A stretch of DNA of 64,000 nt from Paenibacillus_E sp964253085 (GTDB lineage Bacteria > Bacillota > Bacilli > Paenibacillales > NBRC-103111): NCBI RefSeq assembly GCF_964253085.1, contig NZ_CAXUQH020000001.1, positions 5,828,001-5,892,000 on the forward strand. Direction: 5' to 3'. This document shows, piece by piece, positions 16,967 through 26,374 of this stretch (its first letter is position 1; each line of letters begins with the position of its first letter). Both the position numbers and the translations under genes were made by a program. The notes beneath the pieces were generated by a model. It had not been told where the DNA came from and made no database searches. It saw only the letters and a list, made by a program, of their open reading frames with translations.

Positions 16967-18079
16967 ATGCTTTCTTTTTACAAGAAATATTGGCGAACGG
17001 TTTTTGACATCGGACTCATCGCATTAACCGTCTACTTATTCATGCTGTTATTCAGTTATTTGTACGCCATTGCCACGCCAATCTTCTTGGCCTTGATTAT
17101 TTTCATGATGATTGAGCCATTGGCTCGATTCTTGAATCGCAAAGGGATGAGCAAATCATTAGCCTCCGCCATTTCCACCTTGGTTTTCGTCTTGATCATC
17201 CTAGGTGCGTTGGCTGGGGCAGTCGTCATTTTCACTAGTCAGATCATGAGCCTTGTGGATAAAATCGATGACTATGCAGCGGTTTTCAATGAACAGATTA
17301 TTCATCGGATTGCTGAGTTAAATGATCGATTCCAAGCCCTGCCCGAGGATGTGACTGGCAAAGCCAAAGATTATGCAGGCCAATTTGCCGGCAAGGCTTC
17401 TACGTTCCTCGTCGCCTTTTTATCAGGCTTGGTTGCTTCCCTGACCTCCTTCTCCACGTTCATGTTCAATTTCATCGTCGGCATCATTCTCGCGTACTTC
17501 TTAAGCATCGAAATTGAATCTTGGAAACGTATTGCAAGTGAGCAAACACCGAATACGTTCAAATCCGCCTTCTTTTTTCTAAAAGAAAATGTCGTGAAGG
17601 GGATCGTATCTTACATAAAAGCGCAAGCCAAGCTCATCACATTAACTTTCATAGTAGTCTTTATTGCCTTGCTCGTACTTAATGTGAATAATGCATTCTC
17701 TATTGCGCTTTTGTCAGCGATTTTCGATGTCCTTCCATTGCTCGGTGTTTCCACTTTATTCATCCCGTGGATTATTTACTTGTTTATCGTTGGCAATACG
17801 ACGCTGGCGATATGGCTAAGTGCACTGCTCCTAGTCGTGATTCTCGTCAGACAAATTATGGAACCTAAAATCACAGGTGAATCTTTAGGGGTATCCGCAT
17901 TTACAACCTTAGCGTTTATGATTATTTCACTGTCCCTGTTTGGGGTCGCCGGTGTGATCCTCTCGCCAGTGCTGATCATCTTGATCAAAGCCTTACATAC
18001 GCAAGGATATTTACAGCGTTGGATCCGCAAGCCTGAGAACGAATATACCGAAGGAAAGCTGCCGTATACGGGCAATTAA
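16967..18079 (+). CDS. AI-2E family transporter
   Basis: This 370-residue polytopic membrane protein has about seven to eight helices. It has the long soluble region between the N-terminal helices (VDKIDDYAAVFNEQIIHRIAELNDRF) and the conserved PxxLGV and EPKITGESLGVSA segments. The family (YdiK/YtvI/PerM) includes exporters of AI-2, Na+/H+ antiporters and permeases of unknown substrate. It begins 18 bp after methionine aminopeptidase and ends at a strong terminator, so the two are probably co-transcribed. Confidence 0.88.
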   Translation: MLSFYKKYWRTVFDIGLIALTVYLFMLLFSYLYAIATPIFLALIIFMMIEPLARFLNRKGMSKSLASAISTLVFVLIILGALAGAVVIFTSQIMSLVDKIDDYAAVFNEQIIHRIAELNDRFQALPEDVTGKAKDYAGQFAGKASTFLVAFLSGLVASLTSFSTFMFNFIVGIILAYFLSIEIESWKRIASEQTPNTFKSAFFFLKENVVKGIVSYIKAQAKLITLTFIVVFIALLVLNVNNAFSIALLSAIFDVLPLLGVSTLFIPWIIYLFIVGNTTLAIWLSALLLVVILVRQIMEPKITGESLGVSAFTTLAFMIISLSLFGVAGVILSPVLIILIKALHTQGYLQRWIRKPENEYTEGKLPYTGN

Positions 18080-18080
18080 A

Positions 18081-18121
18081 AGAGGAGCTAAGCGGATTAA
18101 TTCGCTTAGCTCCTTTGCTTT
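18081..18121. terminator. Terminator between AI-2E and AraC genes
   Basis: GAGGAGCTAAGCG / CGCTTAGCTCC is a 12-bp stem with an 8-nt loop and T-rich tail. Confidence 0.88.
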
Positions 18122-18134
18122 TGGCCGTCAGCCG

Positions 18135-18914
18135 TTATACCCGATGCATGCTGCGATAGATGGAGGGCGCAATGCCGATTTTGCTGGTAAACACACGACT
18201 CAAATAAAAACCATTTTCATACCCGCATTGGGACGCGATCACGTCCAACGTGAATGTCGTACTTTCTAATAGATGCCTCGCTCGTGTTAACCGCAAATCA
18301 TTAATAAATTCTGTAGGTGTTTGGCCGAAGGCTTTTCGAAACCTACGGGTAAATTGAACAGGCGTCAGAGCTAGTTTCTGAGCCAAATTCAACATCGAAA
18401 GATTGCCGTAAGCATGATCGGCGAGGAAACTCCGTGCTTGGTCCATCTGTTCATCCATGATGATTTCAGGGGGACTCTCCTGGATCAACCTATTCATTTG
18501 TACCATTCGCAAGAGATCATTCACAAGGTACAGCTTATGCTGTGTGCTCTCTTCATCCCACCCTTGCAAAGTTCGCAAATAGCGAAAACTAGATGTTAAG
18601 CGAGGCAGATCAAGTAATGACAGCTTTCCCTGCCACTTAGGATCATGTTCGATACGGGCCTCCCCAATAAACTGTATAAAGTGGAAGCTCAGCGGCTCCA
18701 GCGTTTTTCTACGAAACACGGTACGAGGGGGGCAAAGCACAAGATCTCCGAACTTAGCCTCACCCTGCTCCTCTCCAATTTCATAGAAGAAGCTCCCCTC
18801 CTCCACTGCAAAAATAGTCCAGCAAGAATAGTTATCACGCTCGAACATAAACTCTTTTTTCTGATGCCAAAACACATGTGATAAAAGCTTCAAGGCAGGA
18901 TCACTATATACCAT
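18135..18914 (-). CDS. AraC family transcriptional regulator
   Basis: This 259-residue protein has an N-terminal cupin-like ligand domain (about residues 20-120) and a C-terminal double helix-turn-helix (about 160-255; NLSMLNLAQKLALTPVQFTRRFRKAFG and the second helix pair ending GFYLSRVFTSKIGIAPSIYR). It is divergent from the FAD-dependent oxidoreductase and probably controls it. GGAG precedes the ATG. Confidence 0.88.
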   Translation of the reverse strand: MVYSDPALKLLSHVFWHQKKEFMFERDNYSCWTIFAVEEGSFFYEIGEEQGEAKFGDLVLCPPRTVFRRKTLEPLSFHFIQFIGEARIEHDPKWQGKLSLLDLPRLTSSFRYLRTLQGWDEESTQHKLYLVNDLLRMVQMNRLIQESPPEIIMDEQMDQARSFLADHAYGNLSMLNLAQKLALTPVQFTRRFRKAFGQTPTEFINDLRLTRARHLLESTTFTLDVIASQCGYENGFYLSRVFTSKIGIAPSIYRSMHRV

Positions 18915-19037
18915 GTCACAGGCTCCGTTATTATGAAATAAAGTGTATGCTTATTGTAACTCACTGTATGTTAAAAGGATATCACGTGTTCTAAAATGCA
19001 TGGTAGAGATATTCTATTATTAGTGAGGTGCTCAAAT

Positions 19038-21284
19038 ATGAAACATGAAATCGTTACATCTGATATCACTGTCGTTGGCGGGGGCTTGGCTGGTGTTTGC
19101 GCAGCGGTTGCTGCAGCTCGATTAGGTCAAACTGTTTCACTAGTCCAAAATCGCCCTGTTCTTGGCGGAAATGCAAGCAGTGAAATACGTGTGTGGGTAT
19201 GTGGTGCTACCTCCCATGGTGTCCATCGCAATGCCCGCGAAACCGGTATCATGGGGGAACTTTTCGTAGAGAATCAATATCGAAATATCGATGGCAACCC
19301 TTATATCTGGGATTTGGTTGTCCTTGAGAAGGTGAAAGCTGAGCCTAATATTACGCTGTTCCTCAACACCGATGTGCACGAAGTTGATGCATCAGGAGAT
19401 GAAAATAATCGTACCATTCAAGCTGTCACAGGTTGGATGATGGGCTCGGAGCGAAGAATTCGTTTCGAAAGTCGTGTTTTCCTCGATTGTACGGGGGACG
19501 GCCTAGTTGGCTTCCTTGCAGGTGCTAAGTTCCGTATCGGGCGTGAAGCACAGCATGAATTTAATGAAGAATGGGCGCCTCTCGTGCCGGATGATATCAC
19601 ACTGGGAAGCACGCTGCTTTTCTACACCAAAGATGCTGGGCGCCCCGTGAAATATATCGCTCCAAGCTTTGCGAAAGACATTACACAAACGTCTATACCA
19701 ATGAAGCGAGTCATTCGCAGCGGCGATAATGGGTGCGCTTACTGGTGGATTGAATGGGGCGGTGAACATGACACCGTCCATGATAATGAGCGAATTCGCG
19801 ATGAGCTTTCCTCCGTTATCTATGGAATTTGGGACTATATCAAAAATTCAGGGAAATTTGACAGCGCCAATTTAACCCTGGAATGGATCGGGTCGATTCC
19901 AGGGAAAAGGGAATATCGCCGTTTCGTAGGGGATTACGTCCTGAACCAAAATGACGTGATTGCCCAGGAGCTGTTCGAGGACCGCGTCGCTTTCGGCGGC
20001 TGGTCGATTGATTTACATCCGCCGCAAGGCATGTATTCAACTGCCAGTGGCTCCAAGCATATGCATATGGATGGTTCTTACCATATTCCTTTCCGTTCCC
20101 TCTATTCGACCAATGTGTCGAATATGCTCATGGGTGGACGCAATATCAGCGCGTCCCACGTCGCTTTCGGGACAACACGTGTCATGGCGACATGTGCTGT
20201 CATTGGCGAAGCTGCGGGTACGGGTGCAGCCCTGTGCGCAGCCAAAGGGATCTCACCGCGAGAGCTGCACAGCGAGCACTTGAACGAGCTGCAGCAGACG
20301 CTGCTGCGGCAGGATGCGTCGATTCTCGGCGTGGTGAATACCGACGAGGCTGATCTTGTTCGCAGCGCGACGCTGACGGCCTCCAGCACGCTGACAGAGC
20401 TGGCTTTGGAGCAGTCGGTTGGTGTTTACCCTTTGGAGACGCCTGCAGGGCTTCTAGTGCCCGTAGATCCGTTTATTAATGGCTTAGAGCTATTAATCGA
20501 TGCGACTGCTGCTACAGAGCTTACTGTCGAACTATGGGACACAGGCAAGCCTCAGAATTACGTGCCTCATACGCTTATTGCGTCAGTTGTCGTTCCTGTA
20601 GCTGAGGGAATGAAGCAGTGGGTTACAGCTGCGTTGCAATGGGAGCCTGAGCATGCTCAGAATGCGTTCATCATTCTCAAAAGCAACCCATCTCTGTCTG
20701 TTCATTTATCGGATCGTCCGCAATCGGGTGTACTTTCATTTAAGAAAAATGCAGTCACGACAAGTACCGCTGACTTCGGAGACATGCACCATCATCAGCC
20801 TGTGATCGACTGGAGTCCGTATAGCTTTAAACGGAAGCCATTCTGTTTCCGACTTCTCTCACCTACTTCCGCCTTTGCGGCTGAGAAAGCGGCTGATGGA
20901 CACAAGCGGCCTTATGGCAGTCCACATCTGTGGTCTTCCGCGGGAGACAGTGGTGCTGAGGAATGGCTCGAAGCCAGCTGGACGGAAACTCATAACATCG
21001 GGGAAGTGCATGTAACTTTCAACGATGACGTCAATGAGGATCTCATTAATTTGCATCATCATCGTACTGAATTCGAAATCATCCCTGAGCTAGTTAAGGA
21101 TTATCAAGTGCAAGCTTGGGTTGGTGAATCGTGGACAACGGTTGTTGAGGCGACTAACAATCATACTCGGCATCATGTTCATGTCTTAGACAACGCCGTA
21201 TCAACGAACCGTCTGCGTGTCGTTGTTGCGTCAACGAATGGCTCTGCATATGCCGAAATCGTGGAATTACGTTGTTACCGTTAA
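19038..21284 (+). CDS. FAD-dependent oxidoreductase with C-terminal discoidin-like domain
   Basis: This 748-residue protein has an N-terminal Rossmann FAD domain with VVGGGLAGVCAAVAAARLG (GxGxxG at about 14-19) and LGGNASSEIRVWV, typical of the FAD-dependent oxidoreductases near carbohydrate-use genes (PF12831 type). GGRNISASHVAFGTTRVMATCAVIGEA is the C-terminal FAD contact. Residues beyond about 610 (AEKAADGHKRPYGSPHLWSS to the end) look like an F5/8-type-C-like beta-sandwich. There is no signal peptide, so it is cytoplasmic. The substrate is unknown and sugar-related chemistry is only inferred. ATG 19038 follows GTGAGGTGC. Confidence 0.85.
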   Translation: MKHEIVTSDITVVGGGLAGVCAAVAAARLGQTVSLVQNRPVLGGNASSEIRVWVCGATSHGVHRNARETGIMGELFVENQYRNIDGNPYIWDLVVLEKVKAEPNITLFLNTDVHEVDASGDENNRTIQAVTGWMMGSERRIRFESRVFLDCTGDGLVGFLAGAKFRIGREAQHEFNEEWAPLVPDDITLGSTLLFYTKDAGRPVKYIAPSFAKDITQTSIPMKRVIRSGDNGCAYWWIEWGGEHDTVHDNERIRDELSSVIYGIWDYIKNSGKFDSANLTLEWIGSIPGKREYRRFVGDYVLNQNDVIAQELFEDRVAFGGWSIDLHPPQGMYSTASGSKHMHMDGSYHIPFRSLYSTNVSNMLMGGRNISASHVAFGTTRVMATCAVIGEAAGTGAALCAAKGISPRELHSEHLNELQQTLLRQDASILGVVNTDEADLVRSATLTASSTLTELALEQSVGVYPLETPAGLLVPVDPFINGLELLIDATAATELTVELWDTGKPQNYVPHTLIASVVVPVAEGMKQWVTAALQWEPEHAQNAFIILKSNPSLSVHLSDRPQSGVLSFKKNAVTTSTADFGDMHHHQPVIDWSPYSFKRKPFCFRLLSPTSAFAAEKAADGHKRPYGSPHLWSSAGDSGAEEWLEASWTETHNIGEVHVTFNDDVNEDLINLHHHRTEFEIIPELVKDYQVQAWVGESWTTVVEATNNHTRHHVHVLDNAVSTNRLRVVVASTNGSAYAEIVELRCYR

Positions 21285-21297
21285 AATAATGCGAATG

Positions 21298-21347
21298 AAA
21301 GAACCGATATCGCCATGTGCTTCATGGTTGAGATCGGTTCTTTTTTG
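21298..21347 (+). terminator. Intrinsic terminator after the FAD oxidoreductase
   Basis: AAAGAACCGAT / ATCGGTTCTTTTTT is the outer stem. An inner CCATG/CATGG stem lies within it. Confidence 0.9.
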
Positions 21348-21544
21348 TGCATACTTGCAGATGAACGGTGATGGTTTTCCCCACTCTGATTGTTCGCGTA
21401 GGTGCTAATTCGCTCGGACAAGCCCCTTTAATTATTTTAAAAATAGGTTCGCTTTGCTCTTGTTTAACCTTACATGATGTGTTATATTAAAAGTGCGTAG
21501 AATTAAGGTTTTCGCTTTTAAAAGCTGACATAGGAGTGATGAAA

Positions 21545-21712
21545 ATGTTACAAATTCCGCATGGCGAAGAAATTATTCGTGTTGAAATGACAGTCAAGGA
21601 AGCGCTTGCATTAACTGGAACGAAATTTGCCCAAAGCAACAAACTTGAGACAGATGCAATGAAGAAGCTCAAACAATCTTTAGCAGATAAACTACTCACA
21701 CCACATCATTAA
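21545..21712 (+). CDS. Small hypothetical protein, 55 residues
   Basis: The frame reads MLQIPHGEEIIRVEMTVKEA... and ends LLTPHH. It is a soluble, mostly helical acidic/basic peptide with no recognised family. ATG 21545 lies 8 nt after AGGAG; ATG 21539 is too close. A strong terminator follows 14 bp after the stop, which supports a real gene. Confidence 0.65.
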   Translation: MLQIPHGEEIIRVEMTVKEALALTGTKFAQSNKLETDAMKKLKQSLADKLLTPHH

Positions 21713-21725
21713 TTCATACACATAA

Positions 21726-21760
21726 TGGCCCCGCGAGAATAATCTCGTGGGGCTTTTTAT
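21726..21760 (+). terminator. Intrinsic terminator
   Basis: GCCCCGCGAGA / TCTCGTGGGGC is followed by TTTTT. Confidence 0.92.
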
Positions 21761-21950
21761 TTACCACATAAGCATTTATAACTTTGCGATTCATGAAAGA
21801 AATGCCTATTGGCGTTGGCTACATTCAAAACACGGCCGCGCATTCTCGAAGAATATCGATAAAAGTTTTTCTCCTGTTCAGGAGGGATCTACGGGGATCA
21901 GAAGAGCAAACATCTGGCTAGCTCGTAGTTGCTGGTCGTTGCAGCATAAT

Positions 21951-22135
21951 TAACTGGAAATTCTACAGCTATTTTGGAGAAATCCACCCGCGAATTCAAT
22001 TTAGCTGGAAAATAGGTAGTTAATTTAGCCTCATCCGATCATCTCTGCAATAACGTAGCTAATTAGCTGTACAAAATCCATTTATTCGTGATTTCAGTCG
22101 AAATTCTAGCTAATTAGCTACATATAATCCATCTA
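21951..22135. repeat. Four-arm intergenic palindromic element, family B copy 2
   Basis: Direct heads TAACTGGA (21951) and TAGCTGGA (22002) are matched by inverted TCCATTTA (from 22077) and TCCATCTA (22128-22135). Spacing is 51, 71 and 51 bp. The inverted units share the exact sequence TAGCTAATTAGCT. It lies between convergent genes. The stretch 21761-21950 before it has no gene or recognisable structure. Confidence 0.65.
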
Positions 22136-22154
22136 ATCGTGGCTAGCGGCGTGT

Positions 22155-22368
22155 TACAAGGAGTTCCGGAGGTGGTTGCGGGGGCTGTGGGGGCTGCGGG
22201 TGTTGTGGGTGTTGTGGGTGTTGTTGATGTTGTTGGTGTTGTGTGTGCTGCGGGTGTTGCGGGCGTTGCGGTGGCTTCAGGTGTTACAGGTGTTGTGGAT
22301 GTTGCTTGTGTTGTGGGGGGCTTCAGGTGTTGCGCAGGAAGTCGCAGGAGCTGGGGTTGTTGTGACTA
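22155..22368 (+). repeat. Low-complexity GGTGTTGTG-type tandem repeat
   Basis: About 210 bp is built of degenerate 9-mers and trinucleotides such as GGTGTTGTG, GCGGGTGTT and GTGGGTGTT, so G and T dominate the plus strand. It keeps open frames in more than one phase (for example Val/Gly-rich), which is a property of the repeat and not evidence of a gene. It directly follows the palindromic element and precedes a minus-strand terminator. Confidence 0.75.
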
Positions 22369-22373
22369 GTTAA

Positions 22374-22409
22374 AAACAAAAAAAATCCACCCCCTCCAAG
22401 GGGCGGATC
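22374..22409 (-). terminator. Terminator of the small zinc-ribbon-like gene
   Basis: On the minus strand ATCCGCCCC-TTGGA-GGGGGTGGAT is followed by eight T. Confidence 0.85.
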
Positions 22410-22413
22410 ATGG

Positions 22414-22626
22414 TTAGTTAATTTTCCTACGTGTCAAAATACACGGAACACCTCTGCCGACAGCCCCAGGCTGTGACATCATATCTAGATAGCGCATTCC
22501 CCTTGCACAAGGTGTTTTGCACACCGAACAAGTGGCAGATTCAACTATCCTCATCGTGTATTGTGCACGAGATGAAAGTTCCTTTTTCTTCTTAACAACT
22601 TTGCCTTTACCTTTAGGTGGTGCCAT
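22414..22626 (-). CDS. Small Cys-containing basic protein, hypothetical
   Basis: This 70-residue protein starts MAPPKGKGKVVKKKKEL, with a very basic N-terminus. It has one CxxxxC-like pair (CSVCKTPC) and a later Cys (GVPCIL), resembling a small zinc ribbon. It may bind nucleic acid, but no family is recognised. Start 22626 follows GGGGAGGCG; the longer frame lacks a site. Confidence 0.65.
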   Translation of the reverse strand: MAPPKGKGKVVKKKKELSSRAQYTMRIVESATCSVCKTPCARGMRYLDMMSQPGAVGRGVPCILTRRKIN

Positions 22627-22725
22627 GTTCACGCCTCCCCAACAGCTTCCTTTCCTCAGTATATGAAGTCTGGGCAAAGTCGGTTCGTGGCGAACGCAAG
22701 CAAGTTGAAGTGACTTGTCTTAAGA

Positions 22726-23601
22726 TTATAATTCGAGGGCAGTCAATAAAATAGGGACTACCTCCTCATAAAGTAAAGCAAACGTTTCAACAGGCAGCGG
22801 ATTTACACCTAACCCCACCTCGACTGTAAAGCCTGGTCGCCGAAAGTGTTGAATGAACCAATCCTTATATCCCGCGTCACTGCCCGTAAGCTTCACAGCC
22901 TCGTAATTACTGGCTAATGCCAATCTCTCTGCAAGTGCCTCAGCTTCAGCTGGTTCATAGTCGCGGTAATTCCAGTAAATTTCTCTCCCCTGTGTATGTA
23001 AGGCAATGACAAGCTCGAAGTCATGACTCTCGGTGAACCCGGCTAATGCCGCGGCTTCCGGTTCGGATAGCGGAGCTTCACCGCCGTAATCACGCTCACC
23101 TGGTCCATCGTGTTCTCTTCGCAGCTTCTCTTCTTCCCAATGGGCAGGGAATTGATCATTGAGGTCTACTCCGCGTATATTCGCCTTCCAATTAATAAAC
23201 GATAAGGAGCCTTTATTCCATGCCAACAATGCTTCACGATGCGGATGTTCCTCGGGAAGTCCATATAAAACAAGCTCAACTCCGTCAGGATTGACCATAG
23301 GCACGACCCATAAGGCATACTCTGACAAAATACGTCTAACATTACGTCCCTGCCATGCCGTCCCTCTTGCATAAGCACATGCCAGGTCTTCAACAAATTG
23401 CATCAGCAAGGGAGCCGTTATCCATTCATTCGCATGCATAGCTGCATTGAAATGGATCTCCTTCGTACCGTGCCCGATACGCAGCGCATGGATATCCCTT
23501 CCCATCGTACTTTGACCGATACACACCGTTTGCAAAAAAGGATATATTTTGCCTAAACGATTCAACTCCTCAACCAATGTCTCATAGCCATATCCTAACA
23601 C
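22726..23601 (-). CDS. M14 family zinc carboxypeptidase
   Basis: This 291-residue protein is similar to gamma-D-glutamyl-meso-diaminopimelate peptidases. Zinc ligands lie in AAMHANEW (His, Glu) and ALHTQG (His). The catalytic Glu is in FTVEVG, and NPDGVEL and RGVDLNDQFPAHWEEEK are typical. There is no signal peptide or LysM domain, so it is either cytoplasmic (muropeptide recycling) or released after mother-cell synthesis; this cannot be decided. The start is GTG with GAGGTGG upstream. Confidence 0.88.
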   Translation of the reverse strand: MLGYGYETLVEELNRLGKIYPFLQTVCIGQSTMGRDIHALRIGHGTKEIHFNAAMHANEWITAPLLMQFVEDLACAYARGTAWQGRNVRRILSEYALWVVPMVNPDGVELVLYGLPEEHPHREALLAWNKGSLSFINWKANIRGVDLNDQFPAHWEEEKLRREHDGPGERDYGGEAPLSEPEAAALAGFTESHDFELVIALHTQGREIYWNYRDYEPAEAEALAERLALASNYEAVKLTGSDAGYKDWFIQHFRRPGFTVEVGLGVNPLPVETFALLYEEVVPILLTALEL

Positions 23602-23693
23602 ACAACCACCTCACAGCCTTTTACTTCTTTCGTATGGCTAATCTTATGATTAGGTTGCTGGAATCATGCGGTATCTCAGTTGCGCGAGATGAA

Positions 23694-23725
23694 ATAAAAA
23701 TAGACCCATAAGGGTCTATTTGCAT
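23694..23725 (-). terminator. Terminator after glutamate racemase
   Basis: An AAATAGACCC / GGGTCTATTT stem with a 4-nt loop is followed by T residues on the minus strand. Confidence 0.88.
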
Positions 23726-23728
23726 TGC

Positions 23729-24538
23729 TTAAATAATAGTCGGCACCTGCCACACGACAGGCATGAACGCAATATATTCCTTGAGCCAGTTCTCCGCAAT
23801 CTGCCGGAAAACAGTTGGCGTACCACTGCAGAAAAACTGGTGAATCGGAATTTCTTGGGATTTCGTTTGTATGCCTCTCTGAGAAAGGATCGTACTTATA
23901 TCTCTGGCTGTCTCCTCCGCCGAAGAAATTAATGTCACTTTAGGACCCATAACTTGAGAAATGGATTCCATCAAAAATGGGTAATGGGTACATCCCAAAA
24001 TTAAACAATCGATCGGCTTATCTTTTAAGGGACTCAGGGATTGCTCCACGATTGTATGCGCACGATCACTACTAAAAAGTCCACTTTCAACAAATGGAGC
24101 TAATAACGGACACGCCTCACTATAGACATGGATATCAGGCGAAATCTGCTTCAACGCCGTTTCATATGCTTGACTGCGAATCGTTCCATCCGTGCCGATG
24201 ACACCGATCATACCGCTTCGAGTCATTTTGATTGCTGCTCTTGCTCCTGGTGAAATCACACCTACCACAGGAATCGAGACACGCGCACGTATGTCTTCTA
24301 TCGCGACCGCAGTCGCCGTATTACAGGCGATCACAATCATTTTGGGATTAAACTGAAGTAAGTAGTCTACGATTTGACGTGTAAAGTGACGAACTTCATT
24401 AGCAGGACGAGGGCCGTATGGGCTCCTAGCCGTATCTCCAAAATAAATGACTTTTTCATGCGGCAGCTGTCTCATGACTTCTTTTACAACAGTTAATCCT
24501 CCGACTCCGGAGTCCAGTACGGCTATCGCTTGCTGCAC
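23729..24538 (-). CDS. racE: Glutamate racemase
   Basis: This 269-residue enzyme converts L- to D-glutamate for peptidoglycan. The two catalytic cysteines lie in VIACNTATA (Cys72) and LGCTHYP (near 184), with Asp9/Ser10 in VLDSGVGGL and His in CTHYP. The C-terminus is slightly extended (VVWQVPTII). The start is GTG at 24538 with AAAGGAAG at correct spacing; the ATG nearby is in another frame. It could equally be named murI. Confidence 0.94.
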   Translation of the reverse strand: MQQAIAVLDSGVGGLTVVKEVMRQLPHEKVIYFGDTARSPYGPRPANEVRHFTRQIVDYLLQFNPKMIVIACNTATAVAIEDIRARVSIPVVGVISPGARAAIKMTRSGMIGVIGTDGTIRSQAYETALKQISPDIHVYSEACPLLAPFVESGLFSSDRAHTIVEQSLSPLKDKPIDCLILGCTHYPFLMESISQVMGPKVTLISSAEETARDISTILSQRGIQTKSQEIPIHQFFCSGTPTVFRQIAENWLKEYIAFMPVVWQVPTII

Positions 24539-24651
24539 ACATATCCGCTTCCTTTGCCGGTTGATAAATTCATATAAACCACATGGTTAGGATATGTGAG
24601 GCCAAGCTTAAAGGTACCAAGAGTACTACACAGTTTTCGACCAAATCTTCT

Positions 24652-25656
24652 TTACTTTTTAGGCTGAAGCTCTGTCACAAGTCCGAATTCATACCCTTTC
24701 TTCTTGATTTCTTTACAAATACGATCCAGCGCCTGCATGTTCTCAACAGAACCCTGATGCATCAAAATCACGTTACCCTCATGTAGATTATTCATAATAT
24801 CGTTGTACGGATCCTCAGCGCCATTCGCTCTAGGTTCCCAGTCACGCATAGCCGTAGACCAGAATACAGAGGTATAGCCCATTTCCGATACCAAGCTTAA
24901 ATTATGAGAATTATAGTGCCCGTAAGGGAAACGGAAGTAGTTTCCGACCTCTTTACCGGTAATTTGCTTATACACGACTTCAAAATCCTTAATTTCCTTG
25001 CGTATCTGATCATCGGTCAAGTCATTAAAATCCGTATGTGTCATCGTATGGTTTGCTACAAAATGACCGTCTGCCACAATTCTTTTCAAATATTCCGGGT
25101 TCTTCTTGATGTTGTTTCCAGTGATAAAAAAGTTCGCTTTAACATTGTTCTCTTTGAGTGATTTCAGCATGAGATCAACCTCAATGAGAGGTCCTCCTGC
25201 ATCAATGGTTAAATAAACCTTTTTCCCCGTCCCTACCCAGACCGCTTTCTGATCACTGGTAAAGGATTTGGTTTCATGCGGGAAATCAGGAACTTGACCT
25301 GTTTTCTTCTTCATATAGTACCAGGAATACGGCGTTCGATCTGCTGGTAAAGGCTTCGTTTTAGCAGGATCAGTTGTGGCTTTAGGTGTTGCGCTTGGCG
25401 ACGGTGTCGCTGATGATGGGCTTGGCGTCGCGCTCGGTAATGTCGTTGTCTGCGGTGTTGTCATAGGTGTCGTTGTTGGCGATGGCTTAACCATTTGCGC
25501 AGGAGAAGGTGTTGGCGAAAATTTAGGGGAGATTACAGGTGAAGCTTTGGAAGCCGCTTCCTTGCCGCCAGGGGCAGATAGGCTTATGTCTGCACAACCG
25601 ACCAACGTAACACTCAGTACGATCAGCAGTGCAGCTTTATGGGTAAGTTTAGTCAT
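24652..25656 (-). CDS. Polysaccharide deacetylase lipoprotein (PdaA-like)
   Basis: This 334-residue exported lipoprotein has the lipobox LVGC at 18-21. A Ser/Thr/Pro-rich wall-spanning linker (about 28-100) leads to a NodB deacetylase domain (about 140-330). The catalytic Asp is in LTIDAGG, where the second Asp of the usual TFDDG is Ala, as in several PdaA-like groups. Metal His residues are in NHTMTH. FRFPYG and ILMHQG complete the site. It probably deacetylates peptidoglycan or a related glycan outside the membrane. Confidence 0.9.
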   Translation of the reverse strand: MTKLTHKAALLIVLSVTLVGCADISLSAPGGKEAASKASPVISPKFSPTPSPAQMVKPSPTTTPMTTPQTTTLPSATPSPSSATPSPSATPKATTDPAKTKPLPADRTPYSWYYMKKKTGQVPDFPHETKSFTSDQKAVWVGTGKKVYLTIDAGGPLIEVDLMLKSLKENNVKANFFITGNNIKKNPEYLKRIVADGHFVANHTMTHTDFNDLTDDQIRKEIKDFEVVYKQITGKEVGNYFRFPYGHYNSHNLSLVSEMGYTSVFWSTAMRDWEPRANGAEDPYNDIMNNLHEGNVILMHQGSVENMQALDRICKEIKKKGYEFGLVTELQPKK

Positions 25657-25746
25657 GAGTTACACCTCGGGTAGGGAATGGATTCTTCTTCCATGCCTAT
25701 TCGACAGTGACTGACAAATTACCTGCCTAACTTTAGATTTCTGGGG

Positions 25747-26166
25747 TTATTTCGTAGCTCGATAAGTCAAATATTGTAAAACGGTAATGAGGATAAACGC
25801 TGTTCCTGCCAGCATCGGAATGGTGATAAATCCAAGCCAGTTTAAGTAATCGGTATCACAAGCAATAGGACCGCAGCCTGTACCTGTTTCTTTGAAAACA
25901 CCATTTTGCAATAATACGTGATAGATCGAGATGCAGGCTCCCCATATGGTTAAAGGCAGCACATAAATAGTTAACTTGTAATCTCTGCGGACTGCTGCGA
26001 TACCTAGAATAATAACCAATGGGTACATAAGTATACGCTGATACCAGCACAGTTTACACGGTGCTAAATGCATGATTTCCGAAAAATATAAGCTTCCTAG
26101 CGTCGCAACTAAGGCAACTAGCCAGGAAAGATGCATGCCGTTGTCTCTCAGCCATTTGTTTGACAT
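25747..26166 (-). CDS. bdbC: Disulfide oxidoreductase, DsbB/BdbC family
   Basis: This 139-residue, four-helix membrane protein has the quinone-linked CxxC (Cys37/Cys40 in APCKLCWYQR) and the second pair Cys98/Cys103 (TGCGPIACDTDYLNW). It reoxidises a BdbD-type thiol oxidase outside the membrane. No bdbD partner is in the window. Confidence 0.92.
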   Translation of the reverse strand: MSNKWLRDNGMHLSWLVALVATLGSLYFSEIMHLAPCKLCWYQRILMYPLVIILGIAAVRRDYKLTIYVLPLTIWGACISIYHVLLQNGVFKETGTGCGPIACDTDYLNWLGFITIPMLAGTAFILITVLQYLTYRATK

Positions 26167-26374
26167 GATGAAATCGTCCCCTCTCTTCTACCCTATTATA
26201 AAAAAATAGAAGAAAGAAGTCACGGTTTTGATTCTCGCGACCTACTAAATTCGCATATTGCTTACGAATACTATAAGATGTTCACATTCCGCTCAGGTAA
26301 TTAGTACCAATAAGTGCTAGAAACGTTTCAATTTTGCGCCAATTCAATTACAATTAACATATGGAGGGATTCCT

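Noticed and set aside
22139..22369. Val/Gly-rich protein frame
   Set aside because: It is open in several frames because of the GGTGTTGTG repeat, has no ribosome binding site, and does not resemble any protein.
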